Notes: generated by a model not told the origin, from the letters alone. Shown: positions 15,405-25,282, counted from the first letter of the stretch. The stretch is DNA of 64,000 nucleotides from Metabacillus halosaccharovorans (GCF_002019635.1 NZ_KV917371.1:1116001-1180000), one strand, 5' to 3'. Program-made: numbers and translations.

Positions 15405-16829
15405 TTATTCTGCTTTTTCGACACTGAATCCTAGTTTAATTCCAAGTATAAACCGGAGATCAAGCATTGTTTCTTTTCCGATTTTTGCTTCGCCTCCAAC
15501 ACCAAATGCTGAACCGCCGATTGTACCCTTGATGTTGTAATCAATAAAAGGAATCGGCAATATTCCTGAAACCTCTCCCTCTGCTACTGACGCCTTAGCA
15601 GCGATACCGACTGAAGCATTGTCAACTCCTGCGTAGGCATTCGCCTTTAGGACCTCTCCTTTGGCTTGTAAGCCTGTACGACCGACATAGTCTATTTCTT
15701 TATCAAGCTGTGTTTTTACTTCTGCTGCATAGACTGTCCCTCCAGCTTTTACTAATGGAAAAACACTTTGTCCCCCTACACTTGCTTGAGCTTCTGCTGC
15801 CCCAATTTGCAGGTCAAAGCTAGAATCCATTACACCTGTATCATGCTTAACTCCCGTATGAATACCAGTTAACTTACTGCTGCCACCGACCTGTCCATCT
15901 CCATCACCATATCCCGACCAATCATTCTCTACTTTTCCTGCGCCGGCTTCAAAGGTGAAATCACCATTTTCAACTGTGTCTCCCACTAAGTATGGGGATG
16001 TTTTCTCCACTTCTTTCTCAGATGTTTTGCTTGTAGTCGGGGTGAAATTTAACCCTAGCCATTGATAAGGTGTCATTGAATAAGAGTTATAGGCATAAAT
16101 AGATTGTGTCGAACGATTTGCTGCGAGTGATCCATTTGTCATGAGATGCATTGGTGTTGAACGAATGCTTCCCATTAACAGGGCATGTGTCGGATTCAAA
16201 AGTGCCTGTAATGGATGGAAGTTTTCGAGACTTCGAGGGTTCACAGCTGCCTTTGTGCCCATTTCTTCCAAGTAAGCTGTTAATATCGCTAAATCAGCAG
16301 ATAATTCCTCTAATGAAGATGTGCTCTCTCCATCAAAGTCTTCTAAATCTGTTATTGTGTTATCGATTGATTTTTTTGCTTGTTCCACCTGCTGATTGAC
16401 TTCACCGTCGTCCAACAGATCGACTGATACAATATCTGATATATTCGAGATGTATTGGTTCGCATCGGCTGTTACATCATTTGTATAGTTTTGAACAGCT
16501 GTAAGCTTATTTGTTAGCTCACCTTGTAAAAAATCCTGGTTGATATGTCCCGTTTGATCAGATTCAAAGCCATTCATTTGGCTTTTGCAGTTTGTTAGTT
16601 TTGTTTTATAGGAAGTTAGCATTTGTTTCAGCTTGAATAAAAAGGGCTGATGACAAGATTGGTAGTAGCTTTTAATCGCTGTTGCCCCTTTTCCTGTAAA
16701 CGAACCCTCCAAATTAATCAGCTCAGCAATCGATTTTTCGATGGCTTCCAATCCTTCTATTTTTTCATTAACTGCCTGGATTGTTTCATCAAGTGATGCA
16801 TGTAAGTCAGATACATCTAATACTTTCAT
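15405..16829 (-). CDS. LXG-domain polymorphic toxin, type VII secretion effector
   Basis: Protein of 474 residues. The N-terminal LXG module (about 1-210) opens MKVLDVSDLHASLDETIQAV and keeps FTGKGATAIKSYYQSCHQPF near residue 48. A hinge with HALLMGSIRSTPMHL follows near 215-230. The C-terminal region (about 265-474) is Gly/Ala-rich and beta-like, with repeated G-x-A-x-A patterns, ILPIPFIDYNIKGTIGGSAFG and a final ILGIKLGFSVEKAE. No nuclease, ADP-ribosyltransferase or NADase motif is visible, so a membrane-acting toxin is possible. The start overlaps the preceding gene by ATGA, showing coupling with its YwqI-like partner. The type VII core genes are not in the window. Confidence 0.85.
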   Translation of the reverse strand: MKVLDVSDLHASLDETIQAVNEKIEGLEAIEKSIAELINLEGSFTGKGATAIKSYYQSCHQPFLFKLKQMLTSYKTKLTNCKSQMNGFESDQTGHINQDFLQGELTNKLTAVQNYTNDVTADANQYISNISDIVSVDLLDDGEVNQQVEQAKKSIDNTITDLEDFDGESTSSLEELSADLAILTAYLEEMGTKAAVNPRSLENFHPLQALLNPTHALLMGSIRSTPMHLMTNGSLAANRSTQSIYAYNSYSMTPYQWLGLNFTPTTSKTSEKEVEKTSPYLVGDTVENGDFTFEAGAGKVENDWSGYGDGDGQVGGSSKLTGIHTGVKHDTGVMDSSFDLQIGAAEAQASVGGQSVFPLVKAGGTVYAAEVKTQLDKEIDYVGRTGLQAKGEVLKANAYAGVDNASVGIAAKASVAEGEVSGILPIPFIDYNIKGTIGGSAFGVGGEAKIGKETMLDLRFILGIKLGFSVEKAE

Positions 16830-17122
16830 TTCTCTACCTCCGCAACACCTTGTAGCAGCATGGATGTTTTTAACGATTCGTCCGTTGCTTTCATCGCCTC
16901 AACAGAGGATGTGACCATTGCTTCATTTTGCGCTAAAAGCTGTTGATAATTGGTCATGATCTGTTCTAGTGACTTATTAATCTCTTCTATTTTCTTGGTG
17001 ATATCCAATTGATTATTTTTCACAACATCTTTTGGGAATGAGGGATCCAGAGAAGTTGAAGCCCCTGTCATTCCCTTTACTACACGCTCTATATCATGAT
17101 ATTGAAATTTGATTTCTCCCAT
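16826..17122 (-). CDS. YwqI-like (DUF5344/WXG-like) LXG partner
   Basis: Helical protein of 98 residues resembling B. subtilis YwqI: FQYHDIERVVKGM, a central ITKKIEEINKSLEQIMTNYQQLL helix (about 40-62), then AMKATDESLKTS. Such small proteins bind the LXG helical domain and help form the secretion-competent complex. Its stop overlaps the LXG gene start by four bases. It lies 32 bp after the YwqH-like gene. Confidence 0.8.
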   Translation of the reverse strand: MGEIKFQYHDIERVVKGMTGASTSLDPSFPKDVVKNNQLDITKKIEEINKSLEQIMTNYQQLLAQNEAMVTSSVEAMKATDESLKTSMLLQGVAEVEK

Positions 17123-17154
17123 TATGATCTCTACCTTACTTTTTATTTTGGTTA

Positions 17155-17502
17155 TTATTCATCTTCCAGCATCTCTAATTCAAGAGAATGAATGGTTTGC
17201 TTTAGTGATAGGATTTCGCTTTTTAAACTACTCATTTTGCTGTTAATGGTTGAAAAAGCATTGGAGAGTTGAGTAGATTCAAGATCCTGGTAGGAAACAA
17301 GAATTCCTTCCGTTCGAATATCCTCAAATTTGTCGGCAAGTGATCCTTGCCATGTAGTAGATGTTAGCTCAGGGGTGGTAACCGATTGGTTATAATTCAA
17401 ATACTCCTGCTTAATGCCTTGCAGCTGACTTTGGCAGTCTTGCAGTCGTTGTAGCTGTTCTTGTTTCTTCCTTAAAAGCCCATAATAATAAAATAAAGAC
17501 AA
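17155..17502 (-). CDS. YwqH-like (DUF5082) LXG partner
   Basis: Coiled-coil protein of 115 residues, DUF5082-like: YYGLLRKKQEQLQRLQDCQSQL at the start, a central TTWQGSLADKF (WXG-like turn, about residues 49-59), and a second long helix SSLKSEILSLKQTIHSLELE. In B. subtilis, ywqH and ywqI precede the LXG toxin gene ywqJ in the same order. It is the first gene of the cargo operon after the REP element at 17720-17787. Confidence 0.8.
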   Translation of the reverse strand: MSLFYYYGLLRKKQEQLQRLQDCQSQLQGIKQEYLNYNQSVTTPELTSTTWQGSLADKFEDIRTEGILVSYQDLESTQLSNAFSTINSKMSSLKSEILSLKQTIHSLELEMLEDE

Positions 17503-17719
17503 TGTAATCTCCCTCTTTACTTTTACTGACTTATCTATGTATTGTTCATTTCAAATCGTTAAAACACTTTTATATACCCTAACCGGGATCAATTAAACCC
17601 AATTACATTCAAAATTTCCCAATCTTTTCAACTATAACATAGTTAAAAACTGTAAGAATGGTGAGAATGATGGATTTTTCGGAGGAGGTGATGTAGGCGG
17701 TTTTTCCTAGGTTGGGTGT

Positions 17720-17787
17720 GGGTCGGGGGGACAGGTACCTTGTCCCCCCATACGGAAAGGGACAAGGTACCTGTCCCCTTGTCCCTC
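17720..17787. repeat. REP-like double palindrome next to the WXG100 stop codon
   Basis: Two inverted hairpins of the GGGGACAGGTACCTTGTCCC type face each other. The right edge touches the TAA of the minus-strand WXG100 gene. The core has a one-base bulge as in REP elements. Confidence 0.85.
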
Positions 17788-18081
17788 TTATCCTCTGATT
17801 TGGCCGGCGATTTGTTGGTCGGCGTCTTCGAGTGCTTTTGATGTGCTGTTAAGTTGAGTTGAAATGTCTTCAAGTAGTTGTTGCATTTGGATGAATGATG
17901 GTCTTAATGATTGGTATTGTTCGCTGAATGCTCTGCTTGATTCACCTTCCCACATACCTTCAAGCTCACGAATCATCGTATCTAAGCGGGAGACTTGTTC
18001 TCCAACTTGACTGCTTTCACTTGAATAACGATTGGCCATACTGATCAGTTCAGCCGGGGTTACACGGATAATACCTGACAT
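17788..18081 (-). CDS. WXG100-family protein (EsxA/YukE-like)
   Basis: Helical hairpin protein of 97 residues, the size of secreted WXG100 proteins. It starts MSGIIRVTPAELISMANRY and has the turn WEGESSRAF at about residues 44-52, then LEDISTQLNSTSKALEDAD. WXG100 dimers are exported by type VII systems and aid cargo export. The start is ATG 18081 with GGAG eight bases upstream, not the GTG at 18090. It is separated from the LXG helpers by 285 bp containing a REP pair, so it may have its own transcript. Confidence 0.88.
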   Translation of the reverse strand: MSGIIRVTPAELISMANRYSSESSQVGEQVSRLDTMIRELEGMWEGESSRAFSEQYQSLRPSFIQMQQLLEDISTQLNSTSKALEDADQQIAGQIRG

Positions 18082-18270
18082 GCTATTCACTCCTTATGGA
18101 TTATGTAGTTATTTTTCATACATACTACAAATACCATATTCATCCAGATAAACAAATGAATATTTCCATTTGTAAAGAAAAACGAATCTATTGAATTAGG
18201 TATCTATATTTCTATATGATTTTTGACTTAACTTTCTTTGCTGCTCAAGCATGACAATGGTCTTAGCTGC

Positions 18271-18337
18271 GGGACGGGGGGACAGGTACCTTGACCCGCC
18301 ATGACAAAAGGGACAAGGTACCTGTCCCCCTGTCCCT
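18271..18337. repeat. REP-like double palindrome at the SBP stop codon
   Basis: GGGACGGGGGGACAGGTACC on the left and its inverted partner GGGACAAGGTACCTGTCCCC on the right, 13 bp apart. The right edge overlaps the TAG of the substrate-binding protein gene. Confidence 0.85.
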
Positions 18338-19631
18338 ACTCGATGTCTTCGAGTTTTTTGGCTAGTTCGTCTAGTGCTTCTTTTGGTGTTAGTTCTCCTG
18401 ATAGTGCTTGGTGGATGGATGATTGTGCTATGTCTGACATTTTGGAGTATTGTGGATGACTTGGTCTGACGGATGCGTCTTCGAATGCTTTTGTGTATTC
18501 TTCTAAGTATGGTGCTGCTTTGATTACATCTGCGTCTTCGTAGAGAGCCAGTTGTGTTCCGGCGTATCCTCCACCTATGAGCATTTCTTTTTGGTTATCG
18601 AATGATGTGAACCACTCGATGACTTTCCACGCTTCGTCAGGGTGTTTTGAGCTGCTTGAGATCGCAAAGTTCCAGCCGCCGACGGAGTTTGCTTTTTGTC
18701 CGCCTTCAAACATGAAGTTGCTTGCTACCCATGTTTTATCTTTAACAGCTGAGTCGTCTGCTTGGTTAATGGAATAGACATATCCCCAGTTCGGGTTAAA
18801 TAGTGCCTGGCCTTGCGTGAACGGTATTCTGGAGTCCTCCGGAGTTGAATGTCCGATTGCAGAGGAGGAAACAACTTCATATTTGTCAATCATATCGACC
18901 ATGAATTGTAGAGCTTCGACAGCTTCCGGACTATTAATGATGACATTGCCTTCTTCGTCAAAGAAGTCCCCGCCTTTCGCATGGAGGAATTCTGTAAAGC
19001 TTACAATCAATTGCTCTGAACGTCCCCAGTGCATAGTGAACCCTTGAATTCCTTCTTTTTCTGAAATTTCTTGAGCAACTTCCACTGCCTCTTCATACGT
19101 TTCAGGTACTTCTTTATTATACTTTTCTAATAAGTCTGTACGGTACCATAATGGGTGTAAATCATTGAACCAAGGTACTGCCCATGTTTTGTCATTGTAT
19201 TTGACAGAGTCAACTTGACGGCCAATATAATTGGATTGAAGGTCTTCCGTAAATCGGTCATCAAGAGGTAATAACCAGCCTGATTCAGCAAATTCCGCTG
19301 TCCACACAACGTCCATGTTTACGATATCCAAGTTTTCAGAGCCTGCAGAAAGCTGTGTAACGGTTTGATCATGCATTTGTGAGGCATCATTGGACATTGG
19401 CGTAAATTCAAGTGTGATATCGTCATGTTCTTCATTAAACTTTTGTCTGGCTTTTTCCATCATTCCGTTTGGATCGTTTTCAAAGACAGCCATGCGAATA
19501 GTGACAGAGTTTTTGTTTTCAGATGCATTGCCATCACCGCTTGATTTTTCTCCCCCATTGCTACAAGCAGTTACAAGTAGAAGTGAAAATAATAACATAA
19601 ACATGGATAGTTTCTTTAATGTCTTAGCCAT
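18336..19631 (-). CDS. ABC transporter sugar-binding lipoprotein
   Basis: Family 1 extracellular solute-binding protein of 431 residues. Signal MAKTLKKLSMFMLLFSLLL is followed by lipobox VTAC and a Ser/Asn-rich linker, then a MalE-like fold with YNDKTWAVPWFNDLHPLWYRTDLLEKY split near residues 125-150 and VGGWNFAISSSSKHPDEAWK near 320. It is the last gene of the arabinooligosaccharide operon, after the two permeases and the giant hydrolase. It likely captures oligosaccharides released by that enzyme. No ATPase is encoded nearby, so a shared MsmX-type ATPase is expected. An intercistronic hairpin precedes the gene. Confidence 0.88.
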   Translation of the reverse strand: MAKTLKKLSMFMLLFSLLLVTACSNGGEKSSGDGNASENKNSVTIRMAVFENDPNGMMEKARQKFNEEHDDITLEFTPMSNDASQMHDQTVTQLSAGSENLDIVNMDVVWTAEFAESGWLLPLDDRFTEDLQSNYIGRQVDSVKYNDKTWAVPWFNDLHPLWYRTDLLEKYNKEVPETYEEAVEVAQEISEKEGIQGFTMHWGRSEQLIVSFTEFLHAKGGDFFDEEGNVIINSPEAVEALQFMVDMIDKYEVVSSSAIGHSTPEDSRIPFTQGQALFNPNWGYVYSINQADDSAVKDKTWVASNFMFEGGQKANSVGGWNFAISSSSKHPDEAWKVIEWFTSFDNQKEMLIGGGYAGTQLALYEDADVIKAAPYLEEYTKAFEDASVRPSHPQYSKMSDIAQSSIHQALSGELTPKEALDELAKKLEDIE

Positions 19632-19662
19632 TCGAACTCCCCCTTAATGTTTTTAAACAAAG

Positions 19663-19692
19663 CTTCCGGGCAGAATTTCTTCTGCACGGAAG
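19663..19692 (-). other. Intercistronic hairpin before the binding-protein gene
   Basis: CTTCCGGGCAGAA (19663-19675) pairs with TTCTGCACGGAAG (19680-19692) with one mismatch. It lies between the GH121-like stop codon and the SBP start and lacks a strong U run, so it may stabilise the downstream SBP mRNA or partly terminate. Confidence 0.5.
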
Positions 19693-19699
19693 AGAATCA

Positions 19700-22600
19700 T
19701 TAGTCAGTTAGCAATTTTTCAGCCCACTTCATTAATTCCTCGGCATGCTCTTTTGATACCTTTTTCCCGCTATGAGTGAAAACTGCATCAATATAGTCTT
19801 GCAGCAATTCGTTCGCTTCCTCAACTTTTCCACGATCACTTGCTTTCTTAGCATTCTCCAGTTTTTTCACTAAAGAATTTGTGATTCCATGTGATCCTGG
19901 TGCTCCATATTCAGATACATATGTTTTGGTGAGTTCTGCCAGCTTTTCATATGTCATGGTGATTTTAACTAAATCTTTGATTGCTTTTTGAAGGGCTGTA
20001 ATGGCAGCAGTTAGTTCTTTTTCTGATTCGATTGTGCCCAGAGATTCAGCAGCCTTAATAGATTCCTGTAAAGCTTGGTACGATTCTTCGGTATATTCGC
20101 CATTTTCATTTGAAATCGATTTGGCCTGTTCAATTAATTTATGAAAATAGTCATTTGTTGGCTTTACAGTGACCCTCACAACTGCTTTTTTGTCAGTACC
20201 TTCGACAGTTCCATTCACCGTAAACGTGCCTATTTTTGAATATTGTTCTGAATCGATTGGATCCCATTTGACGCTAACATTCATATTGTCCCATGAGCCA
20301 TCATTGTATTGAACTTCGACTACCTTTGGTAATGTTGGTTCGACTCCTGCGTAGGTTGTGACTGTTTCTTCAGTGATTGTGTTAATCGTCACACTTTCTT
20401 CTGTTCTTACATACACAGTTGCCGGAATCATGTGGTATGAGGATTCCAAAGCGCCCCAGATGTTTATTTCGGTATCACCTTGTTGTAATTGTTCATCACT
20501 AATTGCATCCCATGTCACATTGACTTCCTGTGTATATTCGTCAAAGACTTTCTGAACGGTTTCAGGTAGTTCCGGACGTTCCCCTTTAAGAACACGCACC
20601 TTCACATCGTTAGGATTAATCGCTGTGACAGGAGGCTCTAATACCTTCCATTCCAAAATTCCTGTCCATTGCGTTCCGCGTGTAATTGTCATACGGAGTG
20701 CTTTTGTTTCAACTGGTTTGAATGCTGTTGTATTGTATTTATCAGGTTCAACTTTCAAACCTGAGATGACTTCTACATCCTTCCATGTTGCATCATCTTT
20801 ATCCAAGTATTGAAGTGTATATCCTTCTGGCATTTGAATTCCTCCGCCGTCCGTCCACCAATATACGGATGACTGATTGATGACGACCGGATAATCCCAT
20901 GTATATTGAACCCACTGTGTTTTTGAAGAGTTATTCCAGTTTCCATATGCACCACCGGTTTTATCTCTTGAGTTTTTTGGATCGATCCCATTATTAATGG
21001 CATTGATATCCTCCCATGAAGAGATATATGATGTGGATGGTGTTGCATCTAATCCTAAATTAACATCTTGTTTCTCAATTATTACTTCATAGTCAGCCGT
21101 TGTAGACAATTCTCCATCATCCGCTGTTAGTGTGATGACATAGGTTCCTTCCTCTGAAAAGCTTGCTACAGTGCTGACAGAGTGGAGATCAGAAAATACA
21201 ACAGATCCAGGGCCAGACTTTTTACTCCAAGTTAATTCAGGAAAATCAAGTGGTTGACTATCATCGGAAACTGTCGCTACCAATCGTTCCTTCATGACTT
21301 GGTTATAGCTGTCATCATGCTGAATGTCCACATTTGGTGCCTTGTTTGGTTCTACAGGAACTTCAATTCCGGTTTCAAATACTTGAATTTCCTTCAATCC
21401 CATATCGAATTCCGGATATGGAGTCATAAGAACTCTCATTTTTTGCGCTGTTACCTTGTTAAACCTGACTTCATTTAAGTTTGCTTGAAGTGGACTTTTC
21501 TTTTGCATCGGAATGCTCTTCCACTCGGTTCCTTCAAGATATTGAATTGTATAATGAAGCGGTTCTTTGTAATTTTTCCGCTCTTTGTCACTATAGAAAT
21601 ACAATTTCACATTATCGAATGATGTTGGTTCACCAAAGTCTACTTCGTACCAATCCTTTTCATTTGGAGAGTCTTTTGTCCCCCAGATTGGATTTGGTGC
21701 TGCATAATGGTTTCCACGAGTTGTTGGCAGTCCGCTTACGGTGAATCCGTCAACAGCGTTTTCCACTTTTGTCAGATCTTCAGACTTGGTACCTTTTGAT
21801 GTATAGGAAGCTGACACTGATTTTCCTTTTGCAAGGTTTTGCGCATCACCTGTTTCTGTTGTTAAATCAACACCTGCTTTTTGGAACATATCTACTGCTC
21901 TAGCATTCTCTGAAAGTGTGACATCAGTTGCTTTCTTCATTCCTTTTGCCTGATTGTAGGTAACTTTTGCATTGCTTGTGTCATCTTCGATTGTGACGGT
22001 TCCGGATTTGGAGTCGTATGTTAGGTGAACAAGGTCGTCAACCGTTAATACACGTTGTCCGTCAAGGTAAACTGAATATCCTTCTGGTGTTTCTCCATAG
22101 TGTTTTGTTCCATCCGGCTTATCCCAGACAATCGTTAAATCACTGTCATGATATCGTAAGTTATTAACCGTGAAGTATTCATATCCCATATCGATTGGCC
22201 ACAATTCCAGGATTTCATCCTCACGCGGCTGCATTCCTGCGATATCCTCAATAATTGAGAAGTTGTAGGCACCAAGGATATTATGATGAATCCATGATCT
22301 GTAGTTTAGTTTCTTTGTTTCTTCATCATAGCTATTCCAGAATTCATTGTTATCCGGAAATCTGTTGTCACCATCAACATATTGTGTCCATGTCAGCCAT
22401 TCGATTAGTTTTCGATACATGTCAGGAGTGATGTATTCCGACGGATACTTACGGATTGCTGTCGCATACAGCCTCGCTTGAAGGGTTGAGTTGATATTTG
22501 AAAAGTTATTACTTCCGCCAACTCCAGCCTCTTCCGCCAGCTTTTTATCGAATTGGTTGGCTGTGAAAAACGGCATAATCGGGAATTGCCCCTTATCCGC

Positions 22601-24325
22601 ATAAAAACGTAATGCCTGTTTATACTCATCTGTATTTGGAACAACTTCATGAGTAAATGGTGAGAAGTTTTGTTGATCTTTCCAAGGGACCAATTCACCT
22701 GATTCGATGTCCTTTTGTTTAAAGACTTTACCATTTTCTCCTTCTGAATCATCCCAAAGGATTGTTAATATGGACTCTTTCATGTTTTCTGATAACTGCT
22801 TCATTTCTTCTGCTTTCGTATCGTTTCCGAGGATCGTATAAATTTCTGCTGCTGCTAAAGCGCCTGAATAGTTGAATGCACTTTGATCTGTTCGGTCTTG
22901 ATCTCTGTCCTTCCAATTCAAGGCGACAGCATCTGCATCATTTCCGGTCAAGGAACCCCAATCATATTGGACAAGATAGTTACCATTTGTATCATATTTA
23001 TCTAATTGACCTTTCACATCGCCTTCCGCGTAACGGGCAAGATTGTTAAGGATTTTTTTATCTCCTCCATGGACTTTATATGATTCCCACGCTTCATCTG
23101 CGATCCATTGCTCATATGTATTATTCCAATGAGCAGGATCTCCCGGGTTATCCTGAAATGCGGAGTATTTTGAGCTTTCGCCTGATGATACCCAGTTACC
23201 ATATGAATAAATAGGATTTCGGAAATATTTTAAGTCCTGCATATGCATAGGCTGTGTTAGTTGTATGGCATTGTTGTAACCTAACACACCTTCAATCGAT
23301 ACCGGAAATTGAAAATCATTGCCGGGAATATTGGCATCTACGTAATTGAATCTGTTTAAAAATGTACGATAGTATGACATCTTCTTAATATTTTGATCTG
23401 GAATATCAATATAAGGCACATTCTCAGACCACCATTTGTTGTATTCATCAAGTTGAGTTGAAAAAGCCTTGTTTGCATCATACTCAGCGAATTTCTCATA
23501 ATCAGTTAATGACGCTGGTATTTCTTTTGTTGTTACCCCCATTTGAACTTTTACCGTTGCTGATTCACCGGGTTTTAGTGTGATCGACTTTGTCAGCTTT
23601 GTTCCATCAACTGTCATGCCTTCTCCACTTAACCTCAGATACATCGTTGTTAAATCATATCTTGCCTTTTGGACTCCTGTTAATTCCTTCCCATCCTTTG
23701 AAGGTTTATTTACGATTGGAGATGATACGTTCACTGTTTTGGTTACGTCTGAGTCACCAGTATTTTCAATATCCAAAATGGTCACAGCGACATTGTTATA
23801 CGTAATGAATTTTTTCTGCTGAACGGTAAGTCCGTCCGCATTGTGTACACTTAGCCAATGACTTGGATATTGTTTTCGTTTCGAAGCATCCTCTGATAAT
23901 GAAGTGTCAGTTAATGCGATGGTATACATATTTTGAGCACTTCCTGTTGGCATTTCTCTATACGCATAGCCGCCACCGAAGCCAAGTACATTTGGCTGGT
24001 GTGTAAACATGTATAATGCTCTTCCCCGTGTAAATAAATCATTTCCCCCTTGTGAACCCGGTCTCTCAAGAATTTGGTCCATCCAGTACGATTCTCCGCC
24101 TGCTGCTTTATCCGCCTTATAAATTTCTTCCAGCATGCTTTTTGAGGGATCATACTTCACAGGCTCTGCAGGAACCGGTTGTTCAAGCCCCTTGTATTCA
24201 GGAGTTCCCGGATCCACTGCTTCCGGTATTCCCGGTTGATAGTCTGCGAATGCCGTTGGAATTGATCCAAATAAAACCCCAAGACTCATTACTGTTACTA
24301 ACGCTTTCTTTTTTGGACTCTTCAA
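19700..24325 (-). CDS. Secreted multidomain glycoside hydrolase, GH121-like beta-L-arabinobiosidase
   Basis: Giant secreted enzyme of 1541 residues. The start is TTG 24325 with GGGGAGG nine bases upstream, giving a clean signal peptide (KSPKKKALVTVMSLGVLFG, cleavage after AFA). Domains in order: alpha/alpha-barrel catalytic region (about 30-740; NWKDRDQDRTDQSAFNYSG and WIHHNILGAYNFSIIED are landmarks), F5/8-type sugar-binding domain (about 815-960), Ig/PKD-like domain (975-1060), second F5/8-type domain (1065-1195), two Big_4-like Ig domains (1205-1380), a FIVAR helical domain (1390-1450) and a C-terminal FIMAH-like helical domain. This architecture resembles Bifidobacterium HypBA2 (GH121), and the GH127 gene nearby supports beta-linked arabinan of hydroxyproline-rich proteins as substrate. 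Another (alpha/alpha)6 family such as GH63 or GH142 remains possible. Confidence 0.7.
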   Translation of the reverse strand: MKSPKKKALVTVMSLGVLFGSIPTAFADYQPGIPEAVDPGTPEYKGLEQPVPAEPVKYDPSKSMLEEIYKADKAAGGESYWMDQILERPGSQGGNDLFTRGRALYMFTHQPNVLGFGGGYAYREMPTGSAQNMYTIALTDTSLSEDASKRKQYPSHWLSVHNADGLTVQQKKFITYNNVAVTILDIENTGDSDVTKTVNVSSPIVNKPSKDGKELTGVQKARYDLTTMYLRLSGEGMTVDGTKLTKSITLKPGESATVKVQMGVTTKEIPASLTDYEKFAEYDANKAFSTQLDEYNKWWSENVPYIDIPDQNIKKMSYYRTFLNRFNYVDANIPGNDFQFPVSIEGVLGYNNAIQLTQPMHMQDLKYFRNPIYSYGNWVSSGESSKYSAFQDNPGDPAHWNNTYEQWIADEAWESYKVHGGDKKILNNLARYAEGDVKGQLDKYDTNGNYLVQYDWGSLTGNDADAVALNWKDRDQDRTDQSAFNYSGALAAAEIYTILGNDTKAEEMKQLSENMKESILTILWDDSEGENGKVFKQKDIESGELVPWKDQQNFSPFTHEVVPNTDEYKQALRFYADKGQFPIMPFFTANQFDKKLAEEAGVGGSNNFSNINSTLQARLYATAIRKYPSEYITPDMYRKLIEWLTWTQYVDGDNRFPDNNEFWNSYDEETKKLNYRSWIHHNILGAYNFSIIEDIAGMQPREDEILELWPIDMGYEYFTVNNLRYHDSDLTIVWDKPDGTKHYGETPEGYSVYLDGQRVLTVDDLVHLTYDSKSGTVTIEDDTSNAKVTYNQAKGMKKATDVTLSENARAVDMFQKAGVDLTTETGDAQNLAKGKSVSASYTSKGTKSEDLTKVENAVDGFTVSGLPTTRGNHYAAPNPIWGTKDSPNEKDWYEVDFGEPTSFDNVKLYFYSDKERKNYKEPLHYTIQYLEGTEWKSIPMQKKSPLQANLNEVRFNKVTAQKMRVLMTPYPEFDMGLKEIQVFETGIEVPVEPNKAPNVDIQHDDSYNQVMKERLVATVSDDSQPLDFPELTWSKKSGPGSVVFSDLHSVSTVASFSEEGTYVITLTADDGELSTTADYEVIIEKQDVNLGLDATPSTSYISSWEDINAINNGIDPKNSRDKTGGAYGNWNNSSKTQWVQYTWDYPVVINQSSVYWWTDGGGIQMPEGYTLQYLDKDDATWKDVEVISGLKVEPDKYNTTAFKPVETKALRMTITRGTQWTGILEWKVLEPPVTAINPNDVKVRVLKGERPELPETVQKVFDEYTQEVNVTWDAISDEQLQQGDTEINIWGALESSYHMIPATVYVRTEESVTINTITEETVTTYAGVEPTLPKVVEVQYNDGSWDNMNVSVKWDPIDSEQYSKIGTFTVNGTVEGTDKKAVVRVTVKPTNDYFHKLIEQAKSISNENGEYTEESYQALQESIKAAESLGTIESEKELTAAITALQKAIKDLVKITMTYEKLAELTKTYVSEYGAPGSHGITNSLVKKLENAKKASDRGKVEEANELLQDYIDAVFTHSGKKVSKEHAEELMKWAEKLLTD

Positions 24326-24404
24326 GCTTACTGTCCTCCCCTTTATTGCCGTTATTATCGTTAGAACCATTTACACTTAATTTACTCTATTGCTAGTTGT
24401 AACT

Positions 24405-24423
24405 GGGACAAGGTACCTGTCCC
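24405..24423. repeat. Single REP-like hairpin
   Basis: GGGACAAGGTACCTGTCCC stands alone between the second permease stop codon and the GH121-like start, about 40 bp downstream of the permease gene. Confidence 0.85.
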
Positions 24424-24463
24424 TGCGTTCCATCATCACCCCCTTACATGACATTGATACAAA

Positions 24464-25282
24464 TTATCCTTTTACAGCACCTGCTGTTAAACCGCTGATA
24501 ATATATTTTTGTAATGCAATGGAGATTAACACAATCGGAATGGTAGCTGTTATGGCAGCTGCAGTCATTTGGCCCCAGTTTAATGAATGAACTCCCTGGA
24601 ATTGTGAGATCGCTACAGGAACGGTTCTCGCACTATCAGAAGAGGTGAAAATTAACGCGAACAAGAATTCATTCCAAGATAACGTGAAGGCGATAATTCC
24701 TACCGTTAAGATTCCCGGTAAAGAAAGCGGCAGGATAATTTTTGTAATGACCTTAAATACCCCGCATCCATCCATAATCGCTACCTCTTCCAATGCATCC
24801 GGAATCGTTCTAAAAAACCCTGTTAAGATCCAAACGACCAAAGGAGTGAAATAGGCAACATAAGGTAAAATAAGGGCAAAATACGTATCAATTGCACCTA
24901 TTTCCTTCAAAAAACTAAATAATGGACTGATAATAAAAATTCCCGGAAAAATCGTTATGAACAGTACCAACATAAATAATAGATTTTGAAATTTAAATTT
25001 TAACCGGGCAAAGGCATATGCAGCCGGAACACCGATCAGGATACAAATTAACGCAGTTGACCCGGAAACAACTAAGCTATTAAAAATATTTCCTAAAAAT
25101 CCACTTTCAGTTATAACCTGGATATAGTTATCCAAATACAGTTTCTCGGGAAATATTTTGACATTATAAATTTCATTCTGCTGCTTCAATGACGTTAAAA
25201 TGGTCCAAAAATACGGTATGACATTGATGAGCACAATAACGATTAAGGCTATCCAGAATAAAAGACCTTGCCTTTTTTTCAT
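24464..25282 (-). CDS. ABC sugar permease, MalG type
   Basis: Inner-membrane subunit of a CUT1 carbohydrate importer, 272 residues with six helices. It has the EAA loop EEVAIMDGCGVFKVITKIILPLSLPG (split around residue 185), which docks the ATPase. N-terminus MKKRQGLLFWIALIVIVL; GGAG upstream. It follows the MalF-type permease by 22 bp and precedes the GH121-like gene. Confidence 0.92.
   Translation of the reverse strand: MKKRQGLLFWIALIVIVLINVIPYFWTILTSLKQQNEIYNVKIFPEKLYLDNYIQVITESGFLGNIFNSLVVSGSTALICILIGVPAAYAFARLKFKFQNLLFMLVLFITIFPGIFIISPLFSFLKEIGAIDTYFALILPYVAYFTPLVVWILTGFFRTIPDALEEVAIMDGCGVFKVITKIILPLSLPGILTVGIIAFTLSWNEFLFALIFTSSDSARTVPVAISQFQGVHSLNWGQMTAAAITATIPIVLISIALQKYIISGLTAGAVKG

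Noticed and set aside
17643-17873. 76-residue frame with Lys-Ser-rich start over the REP pair
   Set aside because: It is antisense-frame overlap with the WXG100 gene and REP element, with no SD.
24052-24396. 114-residue frame antisense to the GH121-like gene
   Set aside because: It lies on the opposite strand of a well-supported gene with signal peptide and has no independent support.
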